A DNA stretch of 5,992 nucleotides. Source: Dehalococcoidia bacterium. Lineage in GTDB: Bacteria; Chloroflexota; Dehalococcoidia; UBA2985. The notes beneath the pieces are model-generated. The model was not told where the DNA came from. It saw only the letters and a program-made list of their open reading frames with translations, and searched no databases. The position numbers were made by a program, and so were the translations under genes. The DNA lies in NCBI GenBank assembly GCA_030740415.1, contig JASLXI010000066.1, positions 1-5,992 of the forward strand, written 5' to 3'. Positions 1 through 5,549 of the stretch are shown one piece after another. The number at the start of each line of letters is the position of its first letter. Position 1 is the first letter of the stretch.

Positions 1-852
1 TATGCCCATGAGTGGTATGTATAGGGCCGTGTAGACGGAAGCCCGGTTGAAGGCTATCAGTCCCTGATGGAGTGCCAAACGGAAACGAGCGACAAAAACC
101 GCCTGGCGTCCCAGGGCACGAATCACCTCGATACCACCCAAGGTCTCCTGCAAATGCGTATTCTGTAGGCCCACCGCCGCGCGATTGGCGCGTTCGGCTG
201 CTCGGACCCGAAGCTGGAATGCCCTGGTCACCACCACCAGGGGTGGCACCACCAGAGCCGAGACAAACGCCAGCACCGGGCTCAGCACAACCAGCGCCGC
301 GGCCACTGTGAACAGCCGTATCACACCGGTTATGACGCCCGCTCCTGGCGCTCCCCCGGCCGTCGCGCCGCCTCCCGCACCTCCCGCGCCCCCTCCTCCG
401 CCGGACCCAGCGGTCGCTGTCTGGGAGAACAGGGTGGCCACGGTCTCCACGTCCGCTGTGCACCGGCTGATAGTGTCGCCCAGAGGCGTCCGGTCATAGT
501 AGCTGAGGGGTAGCGTCTGAAGGTGGGCGAAAAGAAGCCCCCGCAGTCGGTGGAGAGCACCTTGGGCGGTGACTGCCATGAGGAACTCGGTGAGGAAGCC
601 CATAATTTGTGTTGCCGCGGTGGCACCCAAGTAGAAGAGTGCCAGGAGCAGCAGACCATCCCGCTGGCTCAGCGCAAGGTGCTTGTCCACGATCTGCCTA
701 ATAAGGAGCGGTGGGACCAGCTCGAGCGCGGCTCCCAGAAGCACAGCTCCAGCAATGAACACCAGCATCCAGCGCCATGCCTTTACCATAGACCAGAGTT
801 GGCTGGGGGAAACGCCACTATACGCTTGGTCCGATGTGCGAGGGTTGATCAC
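1..852 (-). CDS. ABC exporter half-transporter, transmembrane part (3' end beyond window)
   Basis: This is an inner-membrane ABC exporter subunit of the fused TMD-NBD type; 284 codons are visible and the nucleotide-binding domain lies off the left edge. The frame is open throughout. Visible landmarks are TM1 at about residues 26-49, TM2 at about 66-95, the coupling-helix motif 'PLSYYDRTPLGDTISR' at 115-130 followed by 'ADVE' (133-136), TM3/TM4 at about 173-208, and 'LQETLGGIEVIRALGRQ' at 233-249, typical of the second intracellular loop. I chose GTG at 852. It follows the upstream ABC gene's stop by two bases, with AAGGAGG 12 nt upstream; the next ATG in frame, at residue 22, would remove part of the region leading into TM1. 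The tight coupling argues that it pairs with the neighbouring ABC subunit as a heterodimer. The odd feature is a Gly/Ala-rich stretch at residues 149-172, where family members normally run from the coupling helix directly into TM3. The substrate is unknown; multidrug, lipid or peptide export are all possible. Confidence 0.9.
   Translation of the reverse strand, partial: MINPRTSDQAYSGVSPSQLWSMVKAWRWMLVFIAGAVLLGAALELVPPLLIRQIVDKHLALSQRDGLLLLALFYLGATAATQIMGFLTEFLMAVTAQGALHRLRGLLFAHLQTLPLSYYDRTPLGDTISRCTADVETVATLFSQTATAGSGGGGGAGGAGGGATAGGAPGAGVITGVIRLFTVAAALVVLSPVLAFVSALVVPPLVVVTRAFQLRVRAAERANRAAVGLQNTHLQETLGGIEVIRALGRQAVFVARFRLALHQGLIAFNRASVYTALYIPLMGI
337..408 (-). repeat. Low-complexity Gly/Ala-rich coding tract inside the ABC exporter
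   Basis: Twenty-four codons (residues 149-172) encode almost only Gly and Ala, with single Ser and Pro and two Thr/Ala alternations; it begins GSGGGGGAGGAGGG. The plus-strand line 361-420 is 49/60 G+C by my count. The tract keeps frame and is flanked on both sides by recognisable exporter sequence, so it is an in-frame insert or expansion at the cytoplasmic TM2-TM3 boundary, not a frameshift. Confidence 0.85.
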
Positions 853-854
853 GT

Positions 855-2726
855 TTACGTAGGCCCTCCTTTATCGGCACCACCTCGCTCTACCTGAAGT
901 TGAGCACGGTATATGCGCGCATATAGTCCGTTGGCCATGACCAACTCTGCATGAGACCCTTGTTCGACGATCCGGCCCTCATCCAGCACCACAACCAGAT
1001 CTGCCTGGGGGAAGGTGGCCAACCGATGAGAGAAGAGGACGATTGTGCATCGCTGCTCTGGCGCGACTTGGAGGCCGAAGAACTGTTGCAGGCTGGCAAC
1101 GATCCTGGCCTCCGTGTCCACATCCACCGCTGAGAAAGGATCGTCCAGCACCAGTAACCCGGGCATCTGGTGAGAGGATGTGACGATAGCCCGCGCTAGG
1201 GCGATCCGCTGGCGTTGTCCGCCAGAAACCCGGATACCCAGTTCGCCAATCTGAGTCTCCAGGCTGTCTGGAAAACCCTGTAGGTCTTCTTCCAGAACTG
1301 CACTGGATATCGATGTATCCAGGACTGCATCGTTCCCACCGTTGTATGCCACAGGAGAACCCAGGAGGATATTCTCGCGGACGGTGCCCGAAAAGAGGTA
1401 AGGTTCTTGGGCTAGGTATCCGGTATGCGCAGACCGCTCGTCGGCTGGAATCTCCTCCAGTGCTCCGCCGTCTAGGAGCACGCGGCCCGATTCCAGAGGA
1501 TAGAGACCCAGCAGCACGCGCGCCAGGGCGCTCTTGCCTGAACCCACAGGGCCGGTGATGCCCACGAGCGCACCCGCGGGAACGTTCAACCAGACGTCCG
1601 TGAGTGTGGGAACCGTGGAGCTGGGGTAGCGGAAGTTGACACCTTGTAGCGAAACCGCCACTGGACCAGGGAGAACGGTGAGTGGAGGAGGAATCGGCGC
1701 CCCCAAGCCTGTGAGGTGGTTGTGTCGGAAGGAGGCATGGCGCGGCTCGTTGGTGAGAGATGGTGGAGTCGCCAGAAGAGGTCTCAAACGGGCATAGGCG
1801 GCCCCGCCGGTCTGGATGGAGTTGATCATCTGCGGAACGCGGAAGCCACGGTTGACAAAGCGGAGATAAAGCTCCAGGAAGGCGATGAACGCCCCTGGCG
1901 TCATCGCTCCGCTAATGGCTTTCTCACTTCCCTGCCACACCACCAGTACCACGCCTGCGGTCATCATCGTGGTGTAGATGGGCCGCAGGCCACTTCGTAG
2001 ACGCACCAGGACCACGTTTGCATCTGCGTATTGTCTGGAGAGCTGAGACACCAACTCAACCGCTGTACTGGTGCGACCAAAGAGCCGCAGAACGCGGATG
2101 CCAGACAGATACTCTTGGAGGGCTGTAGTCAGGGAGGCGCTGGCCTCGCGGCTTCTTGTTGTGAGGTCACTGACCCAGCGGCCCGTTGCCTTGGCTAGCA
2201 GCATGGCCACTGGCACAGGTAACAACGCAAGTGCTGTCAATCCGGAGTCGTAGACCAGCATAGCCACGATCAGGGAGATAGAGAAGAGGACGGTATCCCA
2301 GGTCTCGATGGTGAATTCGCGCACGCCGACGCTTAGTACCTCCACATCTCCGATGATGCGGGCCATCAGGTCGCCGGTGGGCGTGCGGTGCAGACGAGCC
2401 ATAGGCCAGGCGAGCACGCCGCGCAGAGCATCCGCTCTAACGTTGGCGCGAATACGGGAGTTAGCTGTGATCAGCCACCACCGCTTCCCAATGCGAGGGC
2501 CTTCGGTGAGCAGAGTTCCGCCCACGTAGGCCAGCGCAGCCCACGCGACCGCACTAGTGCCAACCTCACCGCGCTCCAAGGCCAAGACGGCATCAATGGC
2601 ACGGCCCAGCAGAATTGCTGGTAGCACAACCATCGTGTTCATCACGATGCCGGAGATGGAACCGAGTACCAGTTGTCCGGCTACTTGGCCAAAGTAGGGC
2701 CTCATCTCCCACAGATAGGATCTCAT
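855..2726 (-). CDS. ABC exporter half-transporter with degenerate catalytic site (heterodimer subunit)
   Basis: A 623-residue TMD-NBD fusion, normal length for a bacterial type IV (B-family) ABC exporter in the inner membrane. The membrane domain covers about residues 10-310, with 'RLHRTPTGDLMARIIGDVE' (111-129) as first coupling helix and 'LQEYLSGIRVLRLFGR' (203-218) as second. The NBD shows an A-loop Tyr (Y367), Walker A 'GPVGSGKS' (392-399), Q-loop Q440 in 'YLAQEPYLFSGTVREN', signature 'VSGGQ' (500-504), Walker B 'LLVLDD' (524-529), D-loop 'SAVD' (532-535) and H-loop H567. The residue after the Walker B Asp is Asp529 in place of the catalytic Glu, as in the degenerate-site subunits of heterodimeric exporters (LmrC, BmrC, TM287 type). 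The partner is very likely the gene that starts two bases downstream. The linker between membrane domain and NBD (about 319-358) is long and proline-rich. ATG 2726 has AAGGTGA upstream at good spacing; Met8 is a less likely start. Substrate unknown. Confidence 0.93.
   Translation of the reverse strand: MRSYLWEMRPYFGQVAGQLVLGSISGIVMNTMVVLPAILLGRAIDAVLALERGEVGTSAVAWAALAYVGGTLLTEGPRIGKRWWLITANSRIRANVRADALRGVLAWPMARLHRTPTGDLMARIIGDVEVLSVGVREFTIETWDTVLFSISLIVAMLVYDSGLTALALLPVPVAMLLAKATGRWVSDLTTRSREASASLTTALQEYLSGIRVLRLFGRTSTAVELVSQLSRQYADANVVLVRLRSGLRPIYTTMMTAGVVLVVWQGSEKAISGAMTPGAFIAFLELYLRFVNRGFRVPQMINSIQTGGAAYARLRPLLATPPSLTNEPRHASFRHNHLTGLGAPIPPPLTVLPGPVAVSLQGVNFRYPSSTVPTLTDVWLNVPAGALVGITGPVGSGKSALARVLLGLYPLESGRVLLDGGALEEIPADERSAHTGYLAQEPYLFSGTVRENILLGSPVAYNGGNDAVLDTSISSAVLEEDLQGFPDSLETQIGELGIRVSGGQRQRIALARAIVTSSHQMPGLLVLDDPFSAVDVDTEARIVASLQQFFGLQVAPEQRCTIVLFSHRLATFPQADLVVVLDEGRIVEQGSHAELVMANGLYARIYRAQLQVERGGADKGGPT
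865..871 (-). promoter_or_regulatory. Ribosome binding site for the second ABC half-transporter
   Basis: AAGGAGG is read on the minus strand within the last codons of the upstream ABC gene, 12 nt before the GTG at 852. It supports GTG as the start and implies translational coupling between the two subunits. The spacing is slightly longer than ideal. Confidence 0.7.
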
Positions 2727-2735
2727 CTACTCGGG

Positions 2736-2743
2736 TTCACCTT
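2736..2743 (-). promoter_or_regulatory. Ribosome binding site for the first ABC half-transporter
   Basis: AAGGTGAA on the minus strand ends 9 nt before ATG 2726. It is a moderate match to the Shine-Dalgarno consensus and favours this ATG over Met8, whose only nearby purine run (GGGAG) directly abuts the codon. The 59-bp gap to the upstream gene shows no terminator, so co-transcription is plausible. Confidence 0.5.
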
Positions 2744-2785
2744 GCGCACATCGATAGCCGATTGCTGCTGGGCGGACATGTATGG

Positions 2786-3679
2786 CTAAAGCCCTGCTAA
2801 CAACTGGCGAAGGCGATGTTGGGCCTGCGCTCCCTGATCAGGGCGACGCCATATCGCATTCATTACAGCTAGGATAATCCCTGCCTGCCAGTTTGCCATA
2901 AAGGCATCGTCAACACCCTGCTCCTCGGTGTATCCCTCCAGTAGCGATGTCTGGTCTTCAGGATCACTCCAGACCCGCAGGTCCAGGGCGGGGTGGCCGA
3001 AATGTGCATCCCCGAAGTCGATCAAGCCAGAGAATAGCCTGGTCTCTGGATCGATGAAAACATGAACAGGCCCGGGATTCGCGTGTAATGCTACCAGCTC
3101 CTCGGAGGTCGGAAGCCTAGATAGTACACTCGCTGCTACTTCCTGAGGTGAGAGGTCAAGATTCCATGTGGCCTGGCCGTTTGAAATCGCCTCCGCCGCA
3201 CTGGCTAGAGACTCCTCCAGACCAGTCTCTGGGAACAGGCCGCTCTCCTTAAGAGGGGCCTGAGGTATCTGATGAATGTGCCTGAGGGTTCTCCCCACGG
3301 CCATGAGCACGTCCTTGCGTGTGGGGCCTTCTAAAGTGAGTTTTTGCATAGCCACTCCAGGGATCCGGGTCATACAGAGGTATTCGATGGATCCCTCGCG
3401 TCCATACCCGAGCTTTTGTGGCACGGTGATCTCCTGATAGGGGGACATCTGATCTAGGAAGAAAGCGTACTTTTCCAAACTGGTACGCGGGCGCATCCGG
3501 TGGGGCCTCTGGGTATTCAGTACCAAGTGGTCGTCAACCATATAAGCGCGTGCCTCGCCGCCAGACTCCTCTATGCTCACAAGGGCCCTAGCATCGGCAA
3601 CGTGACGCCGTACGAGGGACAACACCATCTCCTCGCTGAGGACGGGATCAAGAGGATGAGGTTGCTGAGTTGCCACCAT
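2786..3679 (-). CDS. APH/choline-kinase-fold phosphotransferase-like protein, possibly a pseudokinase
   Basis: A 297-residue cytoplasmic protein of the aminoglycoside phosphotransferase superfamily (PF01636-like), about family length. Recognisable parts are 'LVLNTQRPHRMRPRTSLEK' (52-70, beta3 to alpha-C), 'CMTRIPG' (102-108, hinge region), 'LRHIH' (132-136), the catalytic-loop equivalent 'HANPGPVHVFID' (199-210) and 'GLIDFGDAHFGHPALDL' (218-234, the metal-binding IDFGD segment). Working members usually have HxD in the catalytic loop; here it is His199-Ala-Asn201. A Lys is expected at Asn55, and the alpha-C Glu at about Tyr71 also looks replaced. His206 at the second metal-ligand position occurs, as far as I recall, in an HxDxGPxH subgroup. 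D221 is kept. The start is ATG 3679, with a strong AAGGAGA 9 nt upstream; an upstream ATG at 3745 would add 22 residues without family resemblance. It is first in an apparent unit with the exporter pair. Small-molecule kinase or non-catalytic binding protein are both open. Confidence 0.85.
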   Translation of the reverse strand: MVATQQPHPLDPVLSEEMVLSLVRRHVADARALVSIEESGGEARAYMVDDHLVLNTQRPHRMRPRTSLEKYAFFLDQMSPYQEITVPQKLGYGREGSIEYLCMTRIPGVAMQKLTLEGPTRKDVLMAVGRTLRHIHQIPQAPLKESGLFPETGLEESLASAAEAISNGQATWNLDLSPQEVAASVLSRLPTSEELVALHANPGPVHVFIDPETRLFSGLIDFGDAHFGHPALDLRVWSDPEDQTSLLEGYTEEQGVDDAFMANWQAGIILAVMNAIWRRPDQGAQAQHRLRQLLAGL

Positions 3680-3688
3680 GGTCTTTGC

Positions 3689-3695
3689 TCTCCTT
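3689..3695 (-). promoter_or_regulatory. Ribosome binding site fixing the start of the phosphotransferase-like gene
   Basis: AAGGAGA on the minus strand lies 9 nt upstream of ATG 3679. This near-consensus site decides for 3679 over the in-frame ATG at 3745, which has no comparable site. Confidence 0.8.
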
Positions 3696-3945
3696 CCATG
3701 GTTATTCGGCCTATCCGGAACGATATTGGAATGACAGGCCCACATTTGAGTAAGCTCTTCCCATTGTTGCGACCCCTTTGGCTTAAGGAGTGTTAATCGA
3801 CTGCTTCATTCGAGGCTCGAACCTAGGTGCATTCTAGACCAGGCTTAGGCCACCGTGCAACAATTGATGGACTGGCACTTTTTGTGAACTGGTTGGAAGG
3901 CCAGAATCGGAAAGTACCCCAATTAGCAGCTAGAGTGCAAGGGCG

Positions 3946-3969
3946 CGGCAAAGGGATATCCTTTTGCCG
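3946..3969. repeat. 24-bp near-perfect palindrome
   Basis: The left arm CGGCAAAGGGAT and right arm ATCCTTTTGCCG are reverse complements with a single mismatch (a G/T position), with no spacer. The centre is GGATATCC. There is no T-run on either side, so a Rho-independent terminator is unlikely. A dimeric regulator's operator or a recombination-related site are possible. It lies about 270 bp upstream of the phosphotransferase-like gene. Confidence 0.6.
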
Positions 3970-4101
3970 AGGTCCCTTAAACATTCGAATCCTTGCACCT
4001 ATCTTGGGAGGTGGGGGTGCGATATGTCTTCCTACCTTCCAGCTGAATCTAATCTCCAGTGTGGCTCCTAGCGATTAGGTTCCATCATGCGCAGAGCAGA
4101 A

Positions 4102-4144
4102 TGGAGTTGAGAGGGTTCGAACCCCTGACCCCTGCTTGCAAAGC
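4102..4144 (-). tRNA. 3' half of tRNA-Ala(TGC), fragment (probable att scar)
   Basis: Read on the minus strand, the segment gives in order the last two bases of the 5' anticodon stem (GC), loop TTTGCAA with anticodon TGC (Ala), 3' anticodon stem GCAGG, a 4-nt variable region GGTC, and a T arm AGGGG-TTCGAAC-CCTCT (five pairs, one G-T). It ends with the 3' acceptor strand CAACTCC and discriminator A at 4102. CCA is not encoded. Further upstream the resemblance stops: the 5' anticodon strand does not pair beyond two bases, and no D arm or GGAGTTG-like 5' acceptor strand occurs before 4508. It therefore cannot be a functional tRNA. A fragment running from the anticodon loop to the 3' end is what remains at the distal junction after tyrosine-recombinase integration into a tRNA gene. 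Confidence 0.75.
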
Positions 4145-4227
4145 CCCAGTGAATCCTTTTGTCTATTATAACCCGTTAGGAGTAGGCTCATAGCGATGCT
4201 CTATTCCTGATATGTAAGCCTGTTTAA

Positions 4228-4413
4228 ACTAATAGAAGTGAGCGCTGGTGTCAGAATTGCCATCAGGACTTAGTACCATCTGGGGCCAATGATTGCAATG
4301 AATGCGACAGTCTCACATGGCGGAAGCTTTGTTGCGGGAAGTATGGGTGCAAATCTTGTAGGGTCTTCTTAACAGATTCATATAATCTTCAGTTTCCTTT
4401 GATAATGTCGTAA
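4228..4413 (+). pseudogene. Start-less Cys-rich frame, zinc-ribbon-like remnant
   Basis: This frame is open from just after a TAA (4225-4227) to TAA 4411-4413. It encodes 'RWCQNCHQDLVPSG' early, then 'DCNECDS' and 'CCGKYGCKSC'. The pattern is CxxC-x11-CxxC-x8-CC-x4-CxxC, with CxxC pairs at 4249-4260, 4294-4305 and 4348-4359. The first two resemble a bacterial or archaeal zinc ribbon. No ATG, GTG or TTG occurs before the cysteines, so in this form it cannot be translated from its own start. I read it as a decayed or truncated zinc-ribbon gene. Chance is the alternative, although three in-frame CxxC pairs within 40 codons make that less attractive. It lies on the AT-rich side of the tRNA fragment. 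Confidence 0.4.
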
Positions 4414-4435
4414 GGTACCGGATGGCACCGCACCG

Positions 4436-4466
4436 TTGACGCTCCCGGACCCTCGGTTTACTTAAT
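4436..4466 (+). promoter_or_regulatory. Weak candidate sigma70 promoter for the ABC operon
   Basis: TTGACG (4436-4441, five of six) is followed after 19 bp by CTTAAT (4461-4466, four of six), about 42 bp before ATG 4509. The spacer is longer than optimal and the -10 is imperfect, so this is only a candidate. Confidence 0.2.
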
Positions 4467-4508
4467 TGATAGAGTGCCGGTATCGATTCGATCTGAAGGT
4501 AATGAAAA

Positions 4509-4766
4509 ATGAATGTTCTTGTTGTATCAGCTAGCGGATTGTACGAGACTTACAATTCAGGTAGCCTAGGAGTCTCGGCACCAAAAGACATAGATCTGTC
4601 GGTCACTCGTGGTGCAATGGTGGCGATAATGGGTCCATCTGGATGTGGCAAGATCACACTTCTAGATTGTTTGTATGGCATTGGCAGCCTTAGCAAGGGT
4701 GAAATTGTCATAGGGGGTCGGTCAATTCATGAATTATCAGACGACGAGCTTAGTGAATTCAGATAA
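4509..4766 (+). pseudogene. Truncated MacB/LolD-type ABC ATPase, N-terminal remnant
   Basis: Eighty-five codons align without gaps to the N-terminus of the intact ATPase at 4861; I count 48 identical residues of 85, including 'MVAIMGPSGCGK' and 'IHELSDDELSEFR'. Translation ends at TAA 4764-4766, just after SEFR, before the Q-loop, signature, Walker B and H-loop, so it cannot form an ATPase. The Walker A motif reads GCGKIT where the intact copy has GCGKTT, losing the Mg-coordinating Thr. AAGGT 8 nt upstream still gives it a plausible ribosome binding site. In the shared 13-residue block the DNA differs mainly at third positions, which points to two long-functional paralogues, one broken later, not to a fresh duplication. 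A 2-nt deletion near 4763 could have made the stop ('TAAG' matches the intact gene's 'tcTAAG'), but homology beyond is too weak to be sure. Confidence 0.8.
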
Positions 4767-4860
4767 GCCGATTGGTGTCGACGGAGACGTGATCGCGGTA
4801 GGTCGAGGAATATCTAGAGGCATCCACCACTGATTTTGTACAGGAGAACTGGGGGAGCAT

Positions 4861-5547
4861 ATGGAAGATCTTATAGTTGCAGCCACCGACATTCACAAGA
4901 TATACGATAATGGCGCCGTTAAGAGCCACGCCCTTCGTGGAGTAGACCTCGATGTAACGAAGGGAGAGATGGTAGCCATCATGGGACCTTCCGGTTGCGG
5001 GAAAACTACCCTCCTCAACTGTCTCTCTGGAATCGACAACGTCAATAATGGTGAAATCCTTGTTGCTGGAAAACCTATCCATGAATTATCAGATGATGAA
5101 CTCAGTGAATTTCGCTCTAAGTTCATGGGGTTCGTTTTCCAGACCTACAATCTTCTTCCAGTGCTTACAACTCAGGAAAACGTTGAGTTACCGCTACTTA
5201 TATCTGGTCACTCACAAAAGGAAGCAAAGACAAGGGCGATTGAAAGTTTGGAAACCGTGAATCTGGGAGATCGGGCAAGACACCGCCCCACTGAATTATC
5301 AGGTGGCCAACAGCAACGAGTCGCGATTGCAAGAGCATTAGTGAACAACCCTACAATTGTTTGGGCTGATGAACCGACAGGTAACCTAGATAGTCAGAAT
5401 GAGAGCGAGATAATGGAATTAATAACTCATTTGAACAAGGAAAACGGTCAAACCTTTGTGCTCGTAACTCATTCCGACTCTGTAGGCGCAAGAGCAGATA
5501 GGATTATATATATGAGGGATGGCTTAATAGATCACAAGGGTAATTAA
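4861..5547 (+). CDS. MacB/LolD-type ABC transporter ATPase
   Basis: A 228-residue stand-alone ATPase of the LolD/MacB/FtsE class, which powers FtsX-type permeases at the inner face of the cytoplasmic membrane. All motifs are present: Walker A 'GPSGCGKTT' (42-50), Q-loop Q94 in 'FVFQTYNLLPVLT', signature 'LSGGQQQRVAIARAL' (146-160), Walker B 'TIVWADE' (165-171) with catalytic Glu171, D-loop 'GNLD' (174-177) and H-loop His204 in 'VTHSD'. 'NLLPVLT..ENVELPL' is characteristic of this class. The length is typical. ATG 4861 is preceded by AGGAGA (13 nt away) and by GGGGGAG (only 3 nt away); neither spacing is ideal. The permease gene starts two bases after its stop, so they should act together. Substrates in this class include lipoproteins, macrolides, peptides and cell-division signals; which applies cannot be told here. 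Confidence 0.95.
   Translation: MEDLIVAATDIHKIYDNGAVKSHALRGVDLDVTKGEMVAIMGPSGCGKTTLLNCLSGIDNVNNGEILVAGKPIHELSDDELSEFRSKFMGFVFQTYNLLPVLTTQENVELPLLISGHSQKEAKTRAIESLETVNLGDRARHRPTELSGGQQQRVAIARALVNNPTIVWADEPTGNLDSQNESEIMELITHLNKENGQTFVLVTHSDSVGARADRIIYMRDGLIDHKGN
5536..5540 (+). promoter_or_regulatory. Ribosome binding site for the permease gene
   Basis: AAGGG within the last codons of the ATPase gene lies 9 nt before ATG 5550. It supports that start and translational coupling of the ATPase and permease. Confidence 0.6.
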
Positions 5548-5549
5548 GA

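Larger units (their letters stand above)
3680..4508. other. Divergent intergenic region without an intact gene
   Basis: About 830 bp separate the minus-strand unit from the plus-strand ABC genes. Open frames here are short and have no family resemblance; an 83-codon plus-strand frame at 3827-4078 has no Shine-Dalgarno and no recognisable motif. What I can support inside is the ribosome binding site at 3689-3695, a 24-bp palindrome at 3946-3969, a 3' tRNA-Ala fragment at 4102-4144 and a start-less Cys-rich frame at 4228-4413. Promoters for both flanking units should lie here, but I see no clear sigma70 pair for the minus-strand unit. The composition becomes AT-richer from about 4140 rightwards. 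Confidence 0.7.

Noticed and set aside
185..499. Proline/alanine-rich plus-strand frame
   Set aside because: It is the antisense shadow of the Gly/Ala-rich part of the minus-strand ABC gene, without a ribosome binding site or family motif.
330..659. Minus-strand 109-codon frame inside the second ABC gene
   Set aside because: It overlaps the well-supported exporter frame out of phase and has no recognisable domain.
2755..2788. Inverted repeat TAGCC...GGCTA between the phosphotransferase-like and ABC genes
   Set aside because: Only five pairs around a long loop and no T-run; too weak for a terminator or attenuator.
3680..3745. 22-residue N-terminal extension of the phosphotransferase-like protein
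   Set aside because: The strong AAGGAGA sits just before the internal ATG at 3679 and the extension shows no family resemblance.
3806..3860. tRNA-like string on the minus strand (GGTTCGAGCC with an upstream AGCCTGGTCTAG)
   Set aside because: The T-stem has at least two mismatches, no acceptor stem or anticodon arm can be formed, and spacing does not fit a tRNA.
3827..4078. 83-codon plus-strand frame in the intergenic region
   Set aside because: No Shine-Dalgarno, no motif, no hydrophobic or domain pattern, and it runs across the palindrome.
4759..5082. Minus-strand 107-codon frame
   Set aside because: Antisense to the ATPase genes, with no ribosome binding site or recognisable motif.
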